This document shows positions 7,994 to 16,444 of a stretch of 64,000 bases of DNA, one piece after another (position 1 is the stretch's first letter; the number at the start of each line of letters is the position of its first letter). Source of the DNA: Perlabentimonas sp041656735 (GTDB taxonomy: Bacteria; Bacteroidota; Bacteroidia; Bacteroidales; Tenuifilaceae); NCBI GenBank assembly GCA_041656735.1, contig JBBACY010000013.1:12810-76809 (forward strand), read 5' to 3'. The position numbers and the translations under genes are program-made. The notes under the pieces are model-generated. The model saw nothing but the letters and a program-made list of their open reading frames with translations, was not told the origin of the DNA and ran no database searches.

Positions 7994-9274
7994 CTACCAA
8001 GCGAATAGCGGTAGGTTGCTCATAAGTTTATTTACCTTTAAGCGAACATCATTAATAACTTTTTCGTTATCGATATTCGATATAACTTCATCAATAAAAT
8101 CAACAATAATTGGCATATGCTCTTCTTTTAGTCCACGGGTGGTAATGGCAGATGTACCCAGGCGTATACCAGAGGTTTGGAAAGGTGAACGAGAGTCGAA
8201 AGGCACCATATTCTTGTTAATTGTGATATCGGCAAGTACAAGTACATTCTCAACTTTTTTGCCAGTTATCTCAGGAAATTTCGACCTTAGGTCGATTAGC
8301 ATCGAGTGGTTTTCTGTTCCACCTGAAACAACTTTGTAACCCTTGTCCATAAAAGCTTTTGCCATTGTTGCAGCATTTTTCTTTACCTGAGTTTGGTATT
8401 GTTTATACTCGGGTTGTAGTGCTTCTCCAAAGGAAACCGCTTTTGATGCAATAACATGCTCAAGTGGGCCACCCTGTATACCTGGGAATACGCTGCTATT
8501 TAGTATTTGCGACATCATTCTAATCTGTCCTTTAGGCGTTTTTAAACCCCATGGGTTTTCAAAATCTTTGCCTAAAAGAATAATACCACCACGAGGGCCC
8601 CTTAAGGTTTTGTGTGTGGTTGAGGTTACAATGTGTGCATATTTTACTGGGTTGTCAAGTAACCCAGCGGCAATTAGTCCTGCAGGGTGAGCCATATCAA
8701 TCATAAGTAATGCACCAATTTTATCAGCTATTGCACGCATACGCTTATAGTCCCACTCGCGTGAGTATGCTGATGCTCCACCTACAATTAGCTTGGGCTT
8801 ATGCTCAAGGGCTAGTTTTTCCATTTCGTCGTAGTCAACGGTCTCTGTATCTTGTTTTACCTTGTACGAAATGGCATTATACCACATTCCCGACATATTC
8901 ACAGGCGAACCGTGTGACAGGTGTCCGCCGTGCGAAAGGTCGAACCCTAAAAATGTGTCGCCAGGTTTTAAAACGGCCATGAAAACGGCCATATTGGCTT
9001 GTGCTCCTGAGTGGGGCTGAACGTTTGCATATTCTGCATCGAATAGCTCCTTTAGCCTGTCAATAGCCAATTGCTCTGTTTGGTCAACAATCTCGCATCC
9101 ACCGTAGTAGCGTGCGCCTGGGTACCCTTCGGCATATTTGTTTGTTAGTACCGATCCCATAGCCTCAAGAACTTGATCGCTAACAAAGTTCTCTGATGCA
9201 ATAAGTTCAATCCCGTGCATCTGGCGTTGCTTTTCCTGTTCAATCAGGTCAAAAATTGTTTTATCTCTTTGCAT
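7994..9274 (-). CDS. glyA: Serine hydroxymethyltransferase GlyA
   Basis: A 426-residue PLP enzyme that converts serine and tetrahydrofolate to glycine and 5,10-methylene-THF, the main one-carbon source of the cell. Visible motifs are the N-terminal LIASENF, YPGARYYGG, the PLP-lysine motif TSTTHKTLRGPRGG (Lys222) and FPGIQGGPLEH. Length is normal for bacterial SHMT. It is monocistronic, with the strong terminator at 7930-7975 behind it. Confidence 0.97.
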   Translation of the reverse strand: MQRDKTIFDLIEQEKQRQMHGIELIASENFVSDQVLEAMGSVLTNKYAEGYPGARYYGGCEIVDQTEQLAIDRLKELFDAEYANVQPHSGAQANMAVFMAVLKPGDTFLGFDLSHGGHLSHGSPVNMSGMWYNAISYKVKQDTETVDYDEMEKLALEHKPKLIVGGASAYSREWDYKRMRAIADKIGALLMIDMAHPAGLIAAGLLDNPVKYAHIVTSTTHKTLRGPRGGIILLGKDFENPWGLKTPKGQIRMMSQILNSSVFPGIQGGPLEHVIASKAVSFGEALQPEYKQYQTQVKKNAATMAKAFMDKGYKVVSGGTENHSMLIDLRSKFPEITGKKVENVLVLADITINKNMVPFDSRSPFQTSGIRLGTSAITTRGLKEEHMPIIVDFIDEVISNIDNEKVINDVRLKVNKLMSNLPLFAW

Positions 9275-9590
9275 AGTGTAAATTTTTTTTTGTAAAAGTA
9301 ACTGTTTTATTGCGGTTTAAAAACTATTATATAGCATACAAAGCAATACTTGTTTTGTTATTTCTCTGTTTGTCTTATTGAATTGGCATTCTCCCCATAT
9401 TGTTGTATCATTCTCATTGCAAGCCTAATCCGTTGTTGGATGTCCGCCAAATTTATGGTAAAGGTCTTGGTAATTTATTATAAACATTATGCACCCAGCA
9501 GTTTAATAGGGTGTATTCATAATACTGATATAATATTAAAGAACGTTTAAGCCTTATGCCCATATAAGTTTGAATACAAAATTTCTGCAG
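9275..9590. other. Spacer upstream of glyA
   Basis: No established gene. On the minus strand 9358-9450 holds a short open frame (possible TTG start, 30 residues including IQQRIRLAMRMIQQYGENA) that reads like a helical peptide but lacks a good start. Near glyA a minus-strand TACTTTTA (9292-9299) is a weak -7 candidate. No riboswitch fold is recognised. Confidence 0.4.
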
Positions 9591-11369
9591 CTACTCATCG
9601 GAAAATTGGAGCAATACCTCTCTATAGGCTGAGAATATTTTTGATTTAGACACAAATCCGAAATATTTCCCATTATCTATAACAGGTAAATTCCACGCAC
9701 CTGTCGATTCAAATTTATTCATTACCCGCTCCATAGGCTCATCGGTTGAAATATATTCGGGTGCTGCCACCATAAGTTCGCTCACTAAAATTGTATCGTA
9801 CTTTTCAGTTTCAAACATAAGTTCTCGAACGTCATCGAGCAAAACAATACCCATCATTTTGTTTTCCGAATCCACAACTGGAAATATATTTCGACGGGAC
9901 GAACTAATACTTTCAACCAGCTTGCCCAGGGTGTCGGTGGGTTTAACCGTAACAAAATCTTTTTCAACAACATTTCCCAACTTAAGTAGCGTGAGAACGG
10001 CCTTATCCTTATGGTGGGTAATTAGTTCGCCGCGTGCAGCCAACCTTTTTGTGTAAATTGAGTGAGGCTCAAAATACATAATGGTTATGTAAGCCACTGT
10101 TGATGCAATCATTAAGGGTATAAACAGTGCATACCCACCAGTTAGTTCTGCTATTAAAAAAATTGCCGTTAAGGGGGCGTGCATCACTCCGGCCATCATA
10201 CCTGCCATACCCACAAGGGTAAAGTTTCCTTCGTTTAGTTCTGTTCCAACAACGGTGTTAAGCAGTTTCGAAAGGAAGTAACCTGCTACCCCTCCTAAAA
10301 AAAGTGTGGGAGCAAATATTCCGCCAACACCTCCAGCACCCGTTGTGGCAGCCATTGCATAAACCTTGAATATAAGTATAAACCCAAGCGAGGCAATTAT
10401 TACCCACACGTTATCTTTGAAGGAGTAAAGGAGGCTGTTATCCAGAATGGCTTTGGGATTGCCATCTAGAAGAGACTGAAGGGTTGTGAAACCTTCTCCA
10501 TAAAGTGGAGGGAAAAGGAATATTAGAACTCCGAGAACTACGGCGCCTATTAGCACCCTTTTATATTGGTTTTTAATTTTAGCAAATTTGCTCTCAACCC
10601 ACATCGCTTGTCGGGTGAAGTAAAGAGACATGAATCCACAAAAAATACCAAGTAATATATAGTAAGGAATTTTATATAAAGTAAACTGCTCAACTATTTC
10701 GAATGCAAAGGTAACCTCACGACCCAGTAAAAAGTATGATATGGTTGTTGCCGTTACCGCCGATATAAGAAGGGGTACAATTGACGCCATAGTTAGGTCG
10801 AGCATAAGTACCTCAAGGGTAAAAATTAGTCCGGCTAATGGTGCTTTAAAAATTGAGGCTATTGCAGCAGCGGCACCGCAACCAAGCATTAGGGTAATAG
10901 TTTGGCGGTTAAGTTTAAATATTTGTGCAATATTCGACCCAATAGCAGCACCAGTCAGCACTACAGGTGCCTCGGACCCTACTGATCCTCCAAAACCAAT
11001 GGTTATGGTACTCGACAAAATAGAGGTGTAAGTATTATGTCGCTTTATTTTGCTCCCTCGTTTAGAAATTGAGTACAAAACTCTAGAAATCCCGTGCCCT
11101 ATATCGTCTTTAACAAAAAATTTAATGTAAAGCACTGTAAGAATTATGCCAATACCAGGTAACGCAAGGTATAAAAAGCCAAGCGTGCCTTGCTCCATAA
11201 TACGTTCAATTATATCGCGAATAAAATGAATCGTGTTTTTTAAAATAACAGCCGACAAACCACTGAGAATACCAACCACCACACTCAAAATTAGGATTAA
11301 ACGCTGCTGGCCTAAATGCTGCAAGGCCAGAATCCATGAATTGATAATTTTTAGTGGTTTAATTTTCAT
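9591..11369 (-). CDS. CLC-family chloride channel with C-terminal CBS pair
   Basis: A 592-residue protein with about 10-12 membrane helices followed by two CBS domains (about residues 450-590), which in CLC proteins often bind nucleotides. The gating glutamate is present in GSEAP (Glu133). The position of the internal proton glutamate of ClC-ec1 (Glu203) is Val187 in APLAGLIFTLEV, as in CLC channels rather than exchangers. The helix-D chloride motif is GHGIS instead of GSGIP. GGIFAPTLFLGG near residue 355 is standard. This points to passive chloride or anion conduction, which is inference from two positions. It is a single-gene unit. Confidence 0.88.
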   Translation of the reverse strand: MKIKPLKIINSWILALQHLGQQRLILILSVVVGILSGLSAVILKNTIHFIRDIIERIMEQGTLGFLYLALPGIGIILTVLYIKFFVKDDIGHGISRVLYSISKRGSKIKRHNTYTSILSSTITIGFGGSVGSEAPVVLTGAAIGSNIAQIFKLNRQTITLMLGCGAAAAIASIFKAPLAGLIFTLEVLMLDLTMASIVPLLISAVTATTISYFLLGREVTFAFEIVEQFTLYKIPYYILLGIFCGFMSLYFTRQAMWVESKFAKIKNQYKRVLIGAVVLGVLIFLFPPLYGEGFTTLQSLLDGNPKAILDNSLLYSFKDNVWVIIASLGFILIFKVYAMAATTGAGGVGGIFAPTLFLGGVAGYFLSKLLNTVVGTELNEGNFTLVGMAGMMAGVMHAPLTAIFLIAELTGGYALFIPLMIASTVAYITIMYFEPHSIYTKRLAARGELITHHKDKAVLTLLKLGNVVEKDFVTVKPTDTLGKLVESISSSRRNIFPVVDSENKMMGIVLLDDVRELMFETEKYDTILVSELMVAAPEYISTDEPMERVMNKFESTGAWNLPVIDNGKYFGFVSKSKIFSAYREVLLQFSDE

Positions 11370-11934
11370 TTATTGTTTGTTGTTAGCCATTCAGGCACAA
11401 AGCATTTCTTTTTTTGTTTTTGAATTTGCAATATTAGTAAACCTAAACAAGCAAACCTAGTGGTTTAGGTGTAAAAAAAGGTATTAACTGTTGTTCTCTA
11501 TATTATTACACAGCTATGCCTAGAATTAAACATCGTCATTTTTTTGTTGAAGTTTTAACCTGTGCAAATTATTATTAATCCCATTTAACGACTAATTACT
11601 AGTGTGAATGCTAATAATAAGTGGTGAAGATATAATATTTTGGAAACTATTGCTATAGACTTAATCTGTATATGGTATTTACGAGACTGTATGGTTGAAG
11701 TATTACGCAGCAAATACTCGACAAATCAACATTAGTTGCTCATTTACAGTCTATTCAGTTTGAAGCGAGTAATTCAAAATAAGGCTGAATTTTACCTAAA
11801 AAGATTAAGTTTGAATAAAGGACAACCCACTTTCGTTATTTAGAGGTATTCTAAACTATAAACTTCCAGTAGCTATATTACTAACAATGGCTAAAGTAAT
11901 TTAATTTTGCAGTTAATTTTAAAGTCGTTATCGA
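11370..11934. other. AT-rich spacer upstream of the Rnf operon
   Basis: About 565 bases without a plausible gene on either strand. Only one element stands out, a -7-like TAATTTTG at 11902-11909. No hairpin with a T-run and no repeat copy shared with the rest of the window were seen. Confidence 0.5.
11902..11909 (+). promoter_or_regulatory. Candidate -7 box of the Rnf operon
   Basis: TAATTTTG fits TAnnTTTG and lies 26 bases before the first gene of the Rnf operon. No TTTG is found at the -33 position, so the promoter may need an activator or be misassigned. Confidence 0.4.
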
Positions 11935-12357
11935 ATGGCACAAAAGATTAAAACGGTTGATCATATTGGGAGTATTCAAGAGGTTACTTCAAACGATATT
12001 ATTGTCAGAATTTTATCGCAGTCGGCTTGTGCAGCCTGTCATGCAAAGGGTGCTTGCGGTTTATCCGACACTGCCGAAAAAACAATTGTGGTTCATAAGC
12101 CTGATCATAGTTACACGGTTGGTCAGAATGTTAAAGTTACCCTCAGGCAATCTCTTGGTTTTAAGGCACTAGCATTAGGATATGTTTTTCCGTTTTTTCT
12201 TATGGTGATACTACTTATTACGCTTTCAGCAATGAATGTTAGCGAGCTAAAGGCTGGGTTATTTTCAATTGCAGTTTTGGTTCCTTACTATGCAGGATTG
12301 TATTTCTTTAATGATAAGATATCCAGGCAGTTTACATTCGATATTGAATCAATTTAA
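11935..12357 (+). CDS. rseC: RseC/MucC-family protein (SoxR-reducing-system component)
   Basis: A 140-residue protein with an N-terminal domain carrying a cysteine cluster (CAACHAKGACG, residues 25-35) and two transmembrane helices (about 79-100 and 103-122). RseC-like proteins are linked to Rnf/Rsx complexes and probably help assembly or electron transfer from them. It is the first gene of the Rnf operon, as usual in Bacteroidota, with rnfB starting 15 bases later. The four cysteines could hold an Fe-S cluster; that is inference. Confidence 0.85.
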   Translation: MAQKIKTVDHIGSIQEVTSNDIIVRILSQSACAACHAKGACGLSDTAEKTIVVHKPDHSYTVGQNVKVTLRQSLGFKALALGYVFPFFLMVILLITLSAMNVSELKAGLFSIAVLVPYYAGLYFFNDKISRQFTFDIESI

Positions 12358-12372
12358 TAAAAACAGAATAGC

Positions 12373-13242
12373 ATGAGTTATTCAATTATTGTTTACACCG
12401 TATTAATGCTTAGTACTCTAGGGGTGCTACTGGCTGTGATTTTATATTTTGTTGCTCAAAAGTTTAAGGTTTACGAAGATCCCCGCATTGATGAGGTTGA
12501 GGCCGTGTTGCCAGGCGTAAATTGTGGTGGTTGTGGTTACCCTGGATGCCGTGGATTTGCTGAAGCATTTGTAAATGCCGACGATATTAGCACCTTGTAT
12601 TGCCCCGTTGGAGGTAACGATACATCGGTGGCTGCAGCAACCGTTTTGGGTAAGGTAGCAGTTGAGCAAGCCCCAATGATTGCCGTTGTTCGTTGCTCGG
12701 GTTCACCCGATCACCGAGCCAAAACTAGTAATTACAATGGGGCATCGTCGTGTAAATTGGCCACATCATTATACGCTGGTGATACGGGATGCCAGTATGG
12801 TTGTTTGGGTCTGGGCGACTGTGTTGCTGTATGTAACTTTGATGCCATTCATATTGACGAGGAAACCGGATTACCTGTGGTAGATGAGGATAAATGTACT
12901 GCTTGTGGCGCTTGTATTACGGCATGTCCAAAAAGTATTATTGAACTTCGCAAAAAAGGTCCCAAAGGGAAACGGATTTTTGTGTCGTGTGTAAATAAAG
13001 ATAAAGGTGGTGTAGCCAAAAAATCGTGTGAGGTTGCATGTATTGGTTGCGGAAAGTGTGTTAAGGCTTGTCCGTTTGATGCTATCGTTTTGGAGAATTT
13101 TTTGGCGTATATTGATTACGATAAATGTAAGTTGTGCCGCAAGTGTGTTGAGGTTTGTCCAACAGGCTCAATTCTCGAATTAAACTTCCCTCTTCGTAAA
13201 GAAAAAGTTGAGGAAGTAAAGCAAACCGAAAAAACAGAGTAG
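12373..13242 (+). CDS. rnfB: Rnf complex ferredoxin subunit RnfB
   Basis: A 289-residue membrane-anchored electron-entry subunit of the ferredoxin:NAD+ oxidoreductase. It has one N-terminal transmembrane helix (residues 5-28), a 4Fe-4S domain with Cys51, Cys54, Cys59 and Cys77 (CGGCGYPGC), then four ferredoxin-type clusters with Cys groups around 140-154, 175-185, 219-233 and 252-262. It accepts electrons from reduced ferredoxin and passes them towards RnfC/RnfD. A 70-base structured spacer separates it from rnfC, larger than the gaps among the later rnf genes. Confidence 0.95.
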   Translation: MSYSIIVYTVLMLSTLGVLLAVILYFVAQKFKVYEDPRIDEVEAVLPGVNCGGCGYPGCRGFAEAFVNADDISTLYCPVGGNDTSVAAATVLGKVAVEQAPMIAVVRCSGSPDHRAKTSNYNGASSCKLATSLYAGDTGCQYGCLGLGDCVAVCNFDAIHIDEETGLPVVDEDKCTACGACITACPKSIIELRKKGPKGKRIFVSCVNKDKGGVAKKSCEVACIGCGKCVKACPFDAIVLENFLAYIDYDKCKLCRKCVEVCPTGSILELNFPLRKEKVEEVKQTEKTE

Positions 13243-13249
13243 TATTTTT

Positions 13250-13298
13250 GATTTTGAGGAGCATAAGGAATCGTACACAATTTCCAGCCCTCAAAATC
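13250..13298 (+). repeat. Two-tier hairpin between rnfB and rnfC
   Basis: GATTTTGAGG (13250-13259) pairs perfectly with CCTCAAAATC (13289-13298), and inside it GGAA (13267-13270) pairs with TTCC (13282-13285). No T-run follows, so it is not an obvious terminator. It may be an mRNA processing or stability element. Confidence 0.6.
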
Positions 13299-13312
13299 GA
13301 TATTCAACATAA

Positions 13313-14650
13313 ATGAATATGTTAAAAACTTTCAGAAAAGGTGGGGTACATCCCCTAGCAAATAAGTTTTCAGCTAAAAAGCCGGTAGAGATATTGCCTT
13401 TGCCGCAGCAGGTAACTATTCCTATTTCACAGCACATAGGCGCCCCAGCCACACCGGTTGTTGCTAAGGGCGACAAGGTATTGGTGGGGCAGGTAATTGC
13501 AAAAAGTTCGGGCTTTGTTTCTGCAAACATTCACTCGTCAGTGTCGGGTACTGTTGAGTCTATTATACCTGCTCTCGATTCCTCGGGTTATCAGAAATCA
13601 GCCATAGTTATTTCGGTTGAGGGAGATGAGTGGCTTCCGGAAATAGATAGGGAGGATATACTGAAGAAAGATTTTAGCCTTTCGGCAGAAGCTATTATTG
13701 CCAAAATAAATGAGGCTGGTATTGTTGGTCTAGGTGGCGCTACTTTCCCTTCACATGTTAAATTATCAGTACCCAAAGGCAAAAAGGCCGATGTGCTAAT
13801 AATAAATGGGGTTGAATGTGAGCCTTACCTAACCTCAGACCATAGGCTTATGCTCGAAAAAGGCGATGAGATAATGGTAGGCATTTTATTGTTAATGAAG
13901 GCTCTGGGTGTTGAGCGTGCGTTAGTAGGCATTGAGAATAACAAACCCGATGCCATAGCCAACCTTAGGCAAAAGGCAAGTAATTATAAGGGTATTGAGG
14001 TTCACGCACTAAAAGTGAAATATCCACAAGGTGGAGAAAAACAGCTTATTAAGGCTTTAATAAATAGAGAGGTGCCATCGGGAAATTTGCCCATTGAGGT
14101 GGGAGCAGTAGTTCACAATGTGGGTACAGCATTCGCTGTATATGAGGCTGTTCAAAAGAACAAACCTTTGGTTGAGCGCATTGTTACCGTTACGGGCAAA
14201 AACCTTGAAAATGCCACAAATTTTTCTGTACGTATTGGAACGCCCATTTCTAACCTTATAAATATGGTTGGAATGCCCGAGTGTACAACTAAAATTGTGA
14301 ATGGCGGTCCCATGATGGGCAAGGCCCTTTTATCGCCTAATGTGCCTGTTACAAAAGGTACATCGGGTGTAATATTATTTCCTGAGAATGATTCCAAGCG
14401 ACCAGCCGAACAGCCCTCGTGTATTCGTTGTGGTAAATGCGTAAGCGCTTGTCCAATGGGACTTGAGCCATACCTGCTGATACGTTTATCGCAGCGTAAT
14501 ATGGTGGAAAGGATGGAGCAAGAACGAATTCTCGATTGTATGGAGTGTGGCTCATGTAGTTTCGTGTGCCCAGCAAACCTACCATTGCTGGATTTTATAC
14601 GCTTGGGTAAAACCGATGTTGGTGCAATGATTAGGGCCAGGAAGAAGTAA
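13313..14650 (+). CDS. rnfC: Rnf complex subunit RnfC
   Basis: A 445-residue peripheral subunit believed to bind NADH and FMN. The start MLKTFRKGGVHP is typical; ATG 13313 or 13319 are both possible. GLGGATFP near residue 140 is the NuoF-like nucleotide/FMN loop, and GGEKQLI follows later. Two 4Fe-4S motifs close the protein: CIRCGKCVSACP and CMECGSCSFVCP (about residues 369-424). It carries electrons between the RnfB side and NAD. It lies between two structured spacers, which sets it apart from the tightly packed rnfDGEA genes. Confidence 0.95.
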   Translation: MNMLKTFRKGGVHPLANKFSAKKPVEILPLPQQVTIPISQHIGAPATPVVAKGDKVLVGQVIAKSSGFVSANIHSSVSGTVESIIPALDSSGYQKSAIVISVEGDEWLPEIDREDILKKDFSLSAEAIIAKINEAGIVGLGGATFPSHVKLSVPKGKKADVLIINGVECEPYLTSDHRLMLEKGDEIMVGILLLMKALGVERALVGIENNKPDAIANLRQKASNYKGIEVHALKVKYPQGGEKQLIKALINREVPSGNLPIEVGAVVHNVGTAFAVYEAVQKNKPLVERIVTVTGKNLENATNFSVRIGTPISNLINMVGMPECTTKIVNGGPMMGKALLSPNVPVTKGTSGVILFPENDSKRPAEQPSCIRCGKCVSACPMGLEPYLLIRLSQRNMVERMEQERILDCMECGSCSFVCPANLPLLDFIRLGKTDVGAMIRARKK

Positions 14651-14689
14651 GTCGAGGCAATAACTTTAAATGATAAAAAACTAAACGCA

Positions 14690-14752
14690 ATGGAACATAT
14701 AATGATAGTAGGCTTAACACACGCCTGAATGACTAGCCCATTGATGTTCCAT
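14690..14752 (+). repeat. Nested inverted repeat in the rnfC-rnfD spacer
   Basis: ATGGAACAT (14690-14698) pairs perfectly with ATGTTCCAT (14744-14752), and AGGC (14710-14713) with GCCT (14723-14726) inside. The right arm overlaps a sequence that recurs at 23605-23663. Confidence 0.6.
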
Positions 14753-14785
14753 TTGTTCCTTTGAAAACAGATAAATAAACATATG
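14728..14785 (+). repeat. Promoter/leader-like repeat, copy A
   Basis: Starts AATGACTA, continues GATGTTCCAT, TTTGTTCCTTTGAAAA and CAGATAAATAAACATATG. In the first 40 bases it is about 80% identical to 23605-23663. The block ends at an ATG (14783) followed by a three-codon frame and a stop. It may be an internal promoter for rnfDGEA: TTCCTTTG is a near match to the -7 box. Confidence 0.5.
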
Positions 14786-14871
14786 AAACGAGCATAAGAA
14801 AGATTTCTCACAAAAGAGAATGGTTATTATTGCGAGTTCCCTGTGGCAAATAAAAAATCAATTTTAAACAC

Positions 14872-15873
14872 ATGAATAAACTACTTGTAGTATCACCATC
14901 ACCGCATATTCATAGTGGCGAGTCAACCAAACGGTTGATGTACAACGTGGTGCTTGCGCTTATACCTACATTGGGCATATCTCTCTTTTATTTTGGTGTT
15001 GGCGCGCTTACCGTTACCCTGCTATCCATTGTATCGTGTTTGTTTTTTGAGTTTTTAATTCAAAAATTTTTATTGAAGGTGAAGCCAACGATAACCGATG
15101 GGTCGGCTATGGTTACTGGCCTAATTTTGGCTTTTAACCTGCCAAGCAACCTTCCTTGGTGGATAGTAATAATTGGTGCATTGGTAGCCATAGGGGTTGG
15201 AAAGATGACTTTTGGCGGCCTGGGACGCAATCCTTTTAATCCTGCTCTGGTTGGCCGGGTTGTTTTACTAATTTCATTCCCAGTACAAATGACCAGTTGG
15301 CCATTGCCAATGCTGTCGCGTATGTCTTTTACCGATGCCATTACAGGTGCTACGCCTTTGGCAATAGTAAAAGAGGGGCTAGCAAAGGGCGAGCTCATGA
15401 GCAATATTTCTAATCAAATACCAAGCCATATGGAACTTTTCATGGGATCCATGGGAGGATCTATGGGCGAGATTGCAGCATTCGCTTTGCTCGTTGGTTT
15501 TGCCTGGTTGCTTTTCACTAAAGTGATAACTTGGCATATCCCTGTTTCAATTATAGCAACTGTTGCAATTTTTACTGGTATACTTTGGTTTATTAACCCG
15601 GAGGCCAACGCCGACCCTGTATTCCATCTTCTTACTGGTGGTGTAATGCTGGGGGCTATATTTATGGCAACCGACTACGTAACCTCGCCAATGCATCCCA
15701 AGGGGATGTGGATTTTCGGTATTGGTATCGGATTAATAACAGTAATTATTAGAGTTTGGGGCGCTTACCCAGAGGGTATTTCCTTTGCAATTTTAATAAT
15801 GAACGCTTTTGTGCCCCTAATTAATAGATATATAAAACCATCACGTTTTGGAGAGGAGGTGAAGAATGGCTAA
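14872..15873 (+). CDS. rnfD: Rnf complex membrane subunit RnfD
   Basis: A 333-residue integral membrane subunit with about ten helices. The flavinylation motif DAITGAT (residues 155-161) is present, so Thr161 is the expected site of covalent FMN added by ApbE, which is not in this window. The conserved GRNPFNPALVGR stretch is intact. It overlaps rnfG by 8 bases. The 221-base spacer before it carries structured repeats and may supply a second promoter. Confidence 0.95.
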   Translation: MNKLLVVSPSPHIHSGESTKRLMYNVVLALIPTLGISLFYFGVGALTVTLLSIVSCLFFEFLIQKFLLKVKPTITDGSAMVTGLILAFNLPSNLPWWIVIIGALVAIGVGKMTFGGLGRNPFNPALVGRVVLLISFPVQMTSWPLPMLSRMSFTDAITGATPLAIVKEGLAKGELMSNISNQIPSHMELFMGSMGGSMGEIAAFALLVGFAWLLFTKVITWHIPVSIIATVAIFTGILWFINPEANADPVFHLLTGGVMLGAIFMATDYVTSPMHPKGMWIFGIGIGLITVIIRVWGAYPEGISFAILIMNAFVPLINRYIKPSRFGEEVKNG

Positions 15874-16444
15874 AGAATCAACTTTTAAGAATATGACCAT
15901 TACCTTGCTGACGATAACACTGATTTCATCGGCAAGTTTAGGATTTGTTTACAGCTTTACTAAGGATCCAATTGCCGACGCAAAAAATGCTAAAATTAAC
16001 AATGCCATTAGTAAGGTCCTGCCCGAGTTTGATAATCAACCCACTTCTCAAAAAACTGAGAAACAGGTTGATGGGGGGGTAATAATTCTTTACCCTGCCA
16101 CAAATAACGGACAATCAGTTGGCATGGCAATTCAAACCTTTACCAAAAATGGTTTTGGTGGGCAAATTGATTTAATGGTTGGTTTTTTACCCAACGGAAC
16201 AATCCATGCAATAGAGGTAATTGCGCATAAAGAAACCCCAGGTTTGGGCGATAAGATGGAGAGCGGTAAATCCAACTTTAACGTACAGTTTAAAGGACAG
16301 GATCCTAAAAACTTTAAACTTGCTGTAACCAAAGATGGAGGCAATGTTGATGCAATTACCGCTTCAACAATAAGTTCAAGAGCCTATTGCGATGCCGTTG
16401 AACGAGCCTATAATGCATTTATAAATGAAGGAGGTGCCCAATGA
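15866..16444 (+). CDS. rnfG: Rnf complex FMN-binding subunit RnfG
   Basis: A 192-residue subunit with one N-terminal membrane helix (residues 10-30) and a periplasmic FMN-binding domain. The motif DAITAST (162-168) matches the Dxx[ST][GA]xT pattern recognised by ApbE, so Thr168 should carry FMN. HKETPGLGDKM is the conserved family segment. The stop overlaps the rnfE start by four bases (ATGA), showing tight coupling. Confidence 0.94.
   Translation: MAKESTFKNMTITLLTITLISSASLGFVYSFTKDPIADAKNAKINNAISKVLPEFDNQPTSQKTEKQVDGGVIILYPATNNGQSVGMAIQTFTKNGFGGQIDLMVGFLPNGTIHAIEVIAHKETPGLGDKMESGKSNFNVQFKGQDPKNFKLAVTKDGGNVDAITASTISSRAYCDAVERAYNAFINEGGAQ

Noticed and set aside
9275..9590. Riboswitch upstream of glyA
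   Set aside because: No recognisable glycine, THF or SAM aptamer could be folded by eye.
14690..14752. Invertible phase-variable promoter
   Set aside because: The inverted repeats are only about 45 bases apart and no recombinase is near; the homologous copy at 23605 does not keep the same repeat arms.
14152..14811. Long minus-strand frame opposite rnfC (219 codons)
   Set aside because: It is a shadow of rnfC with no family likeness and runs against the operon.
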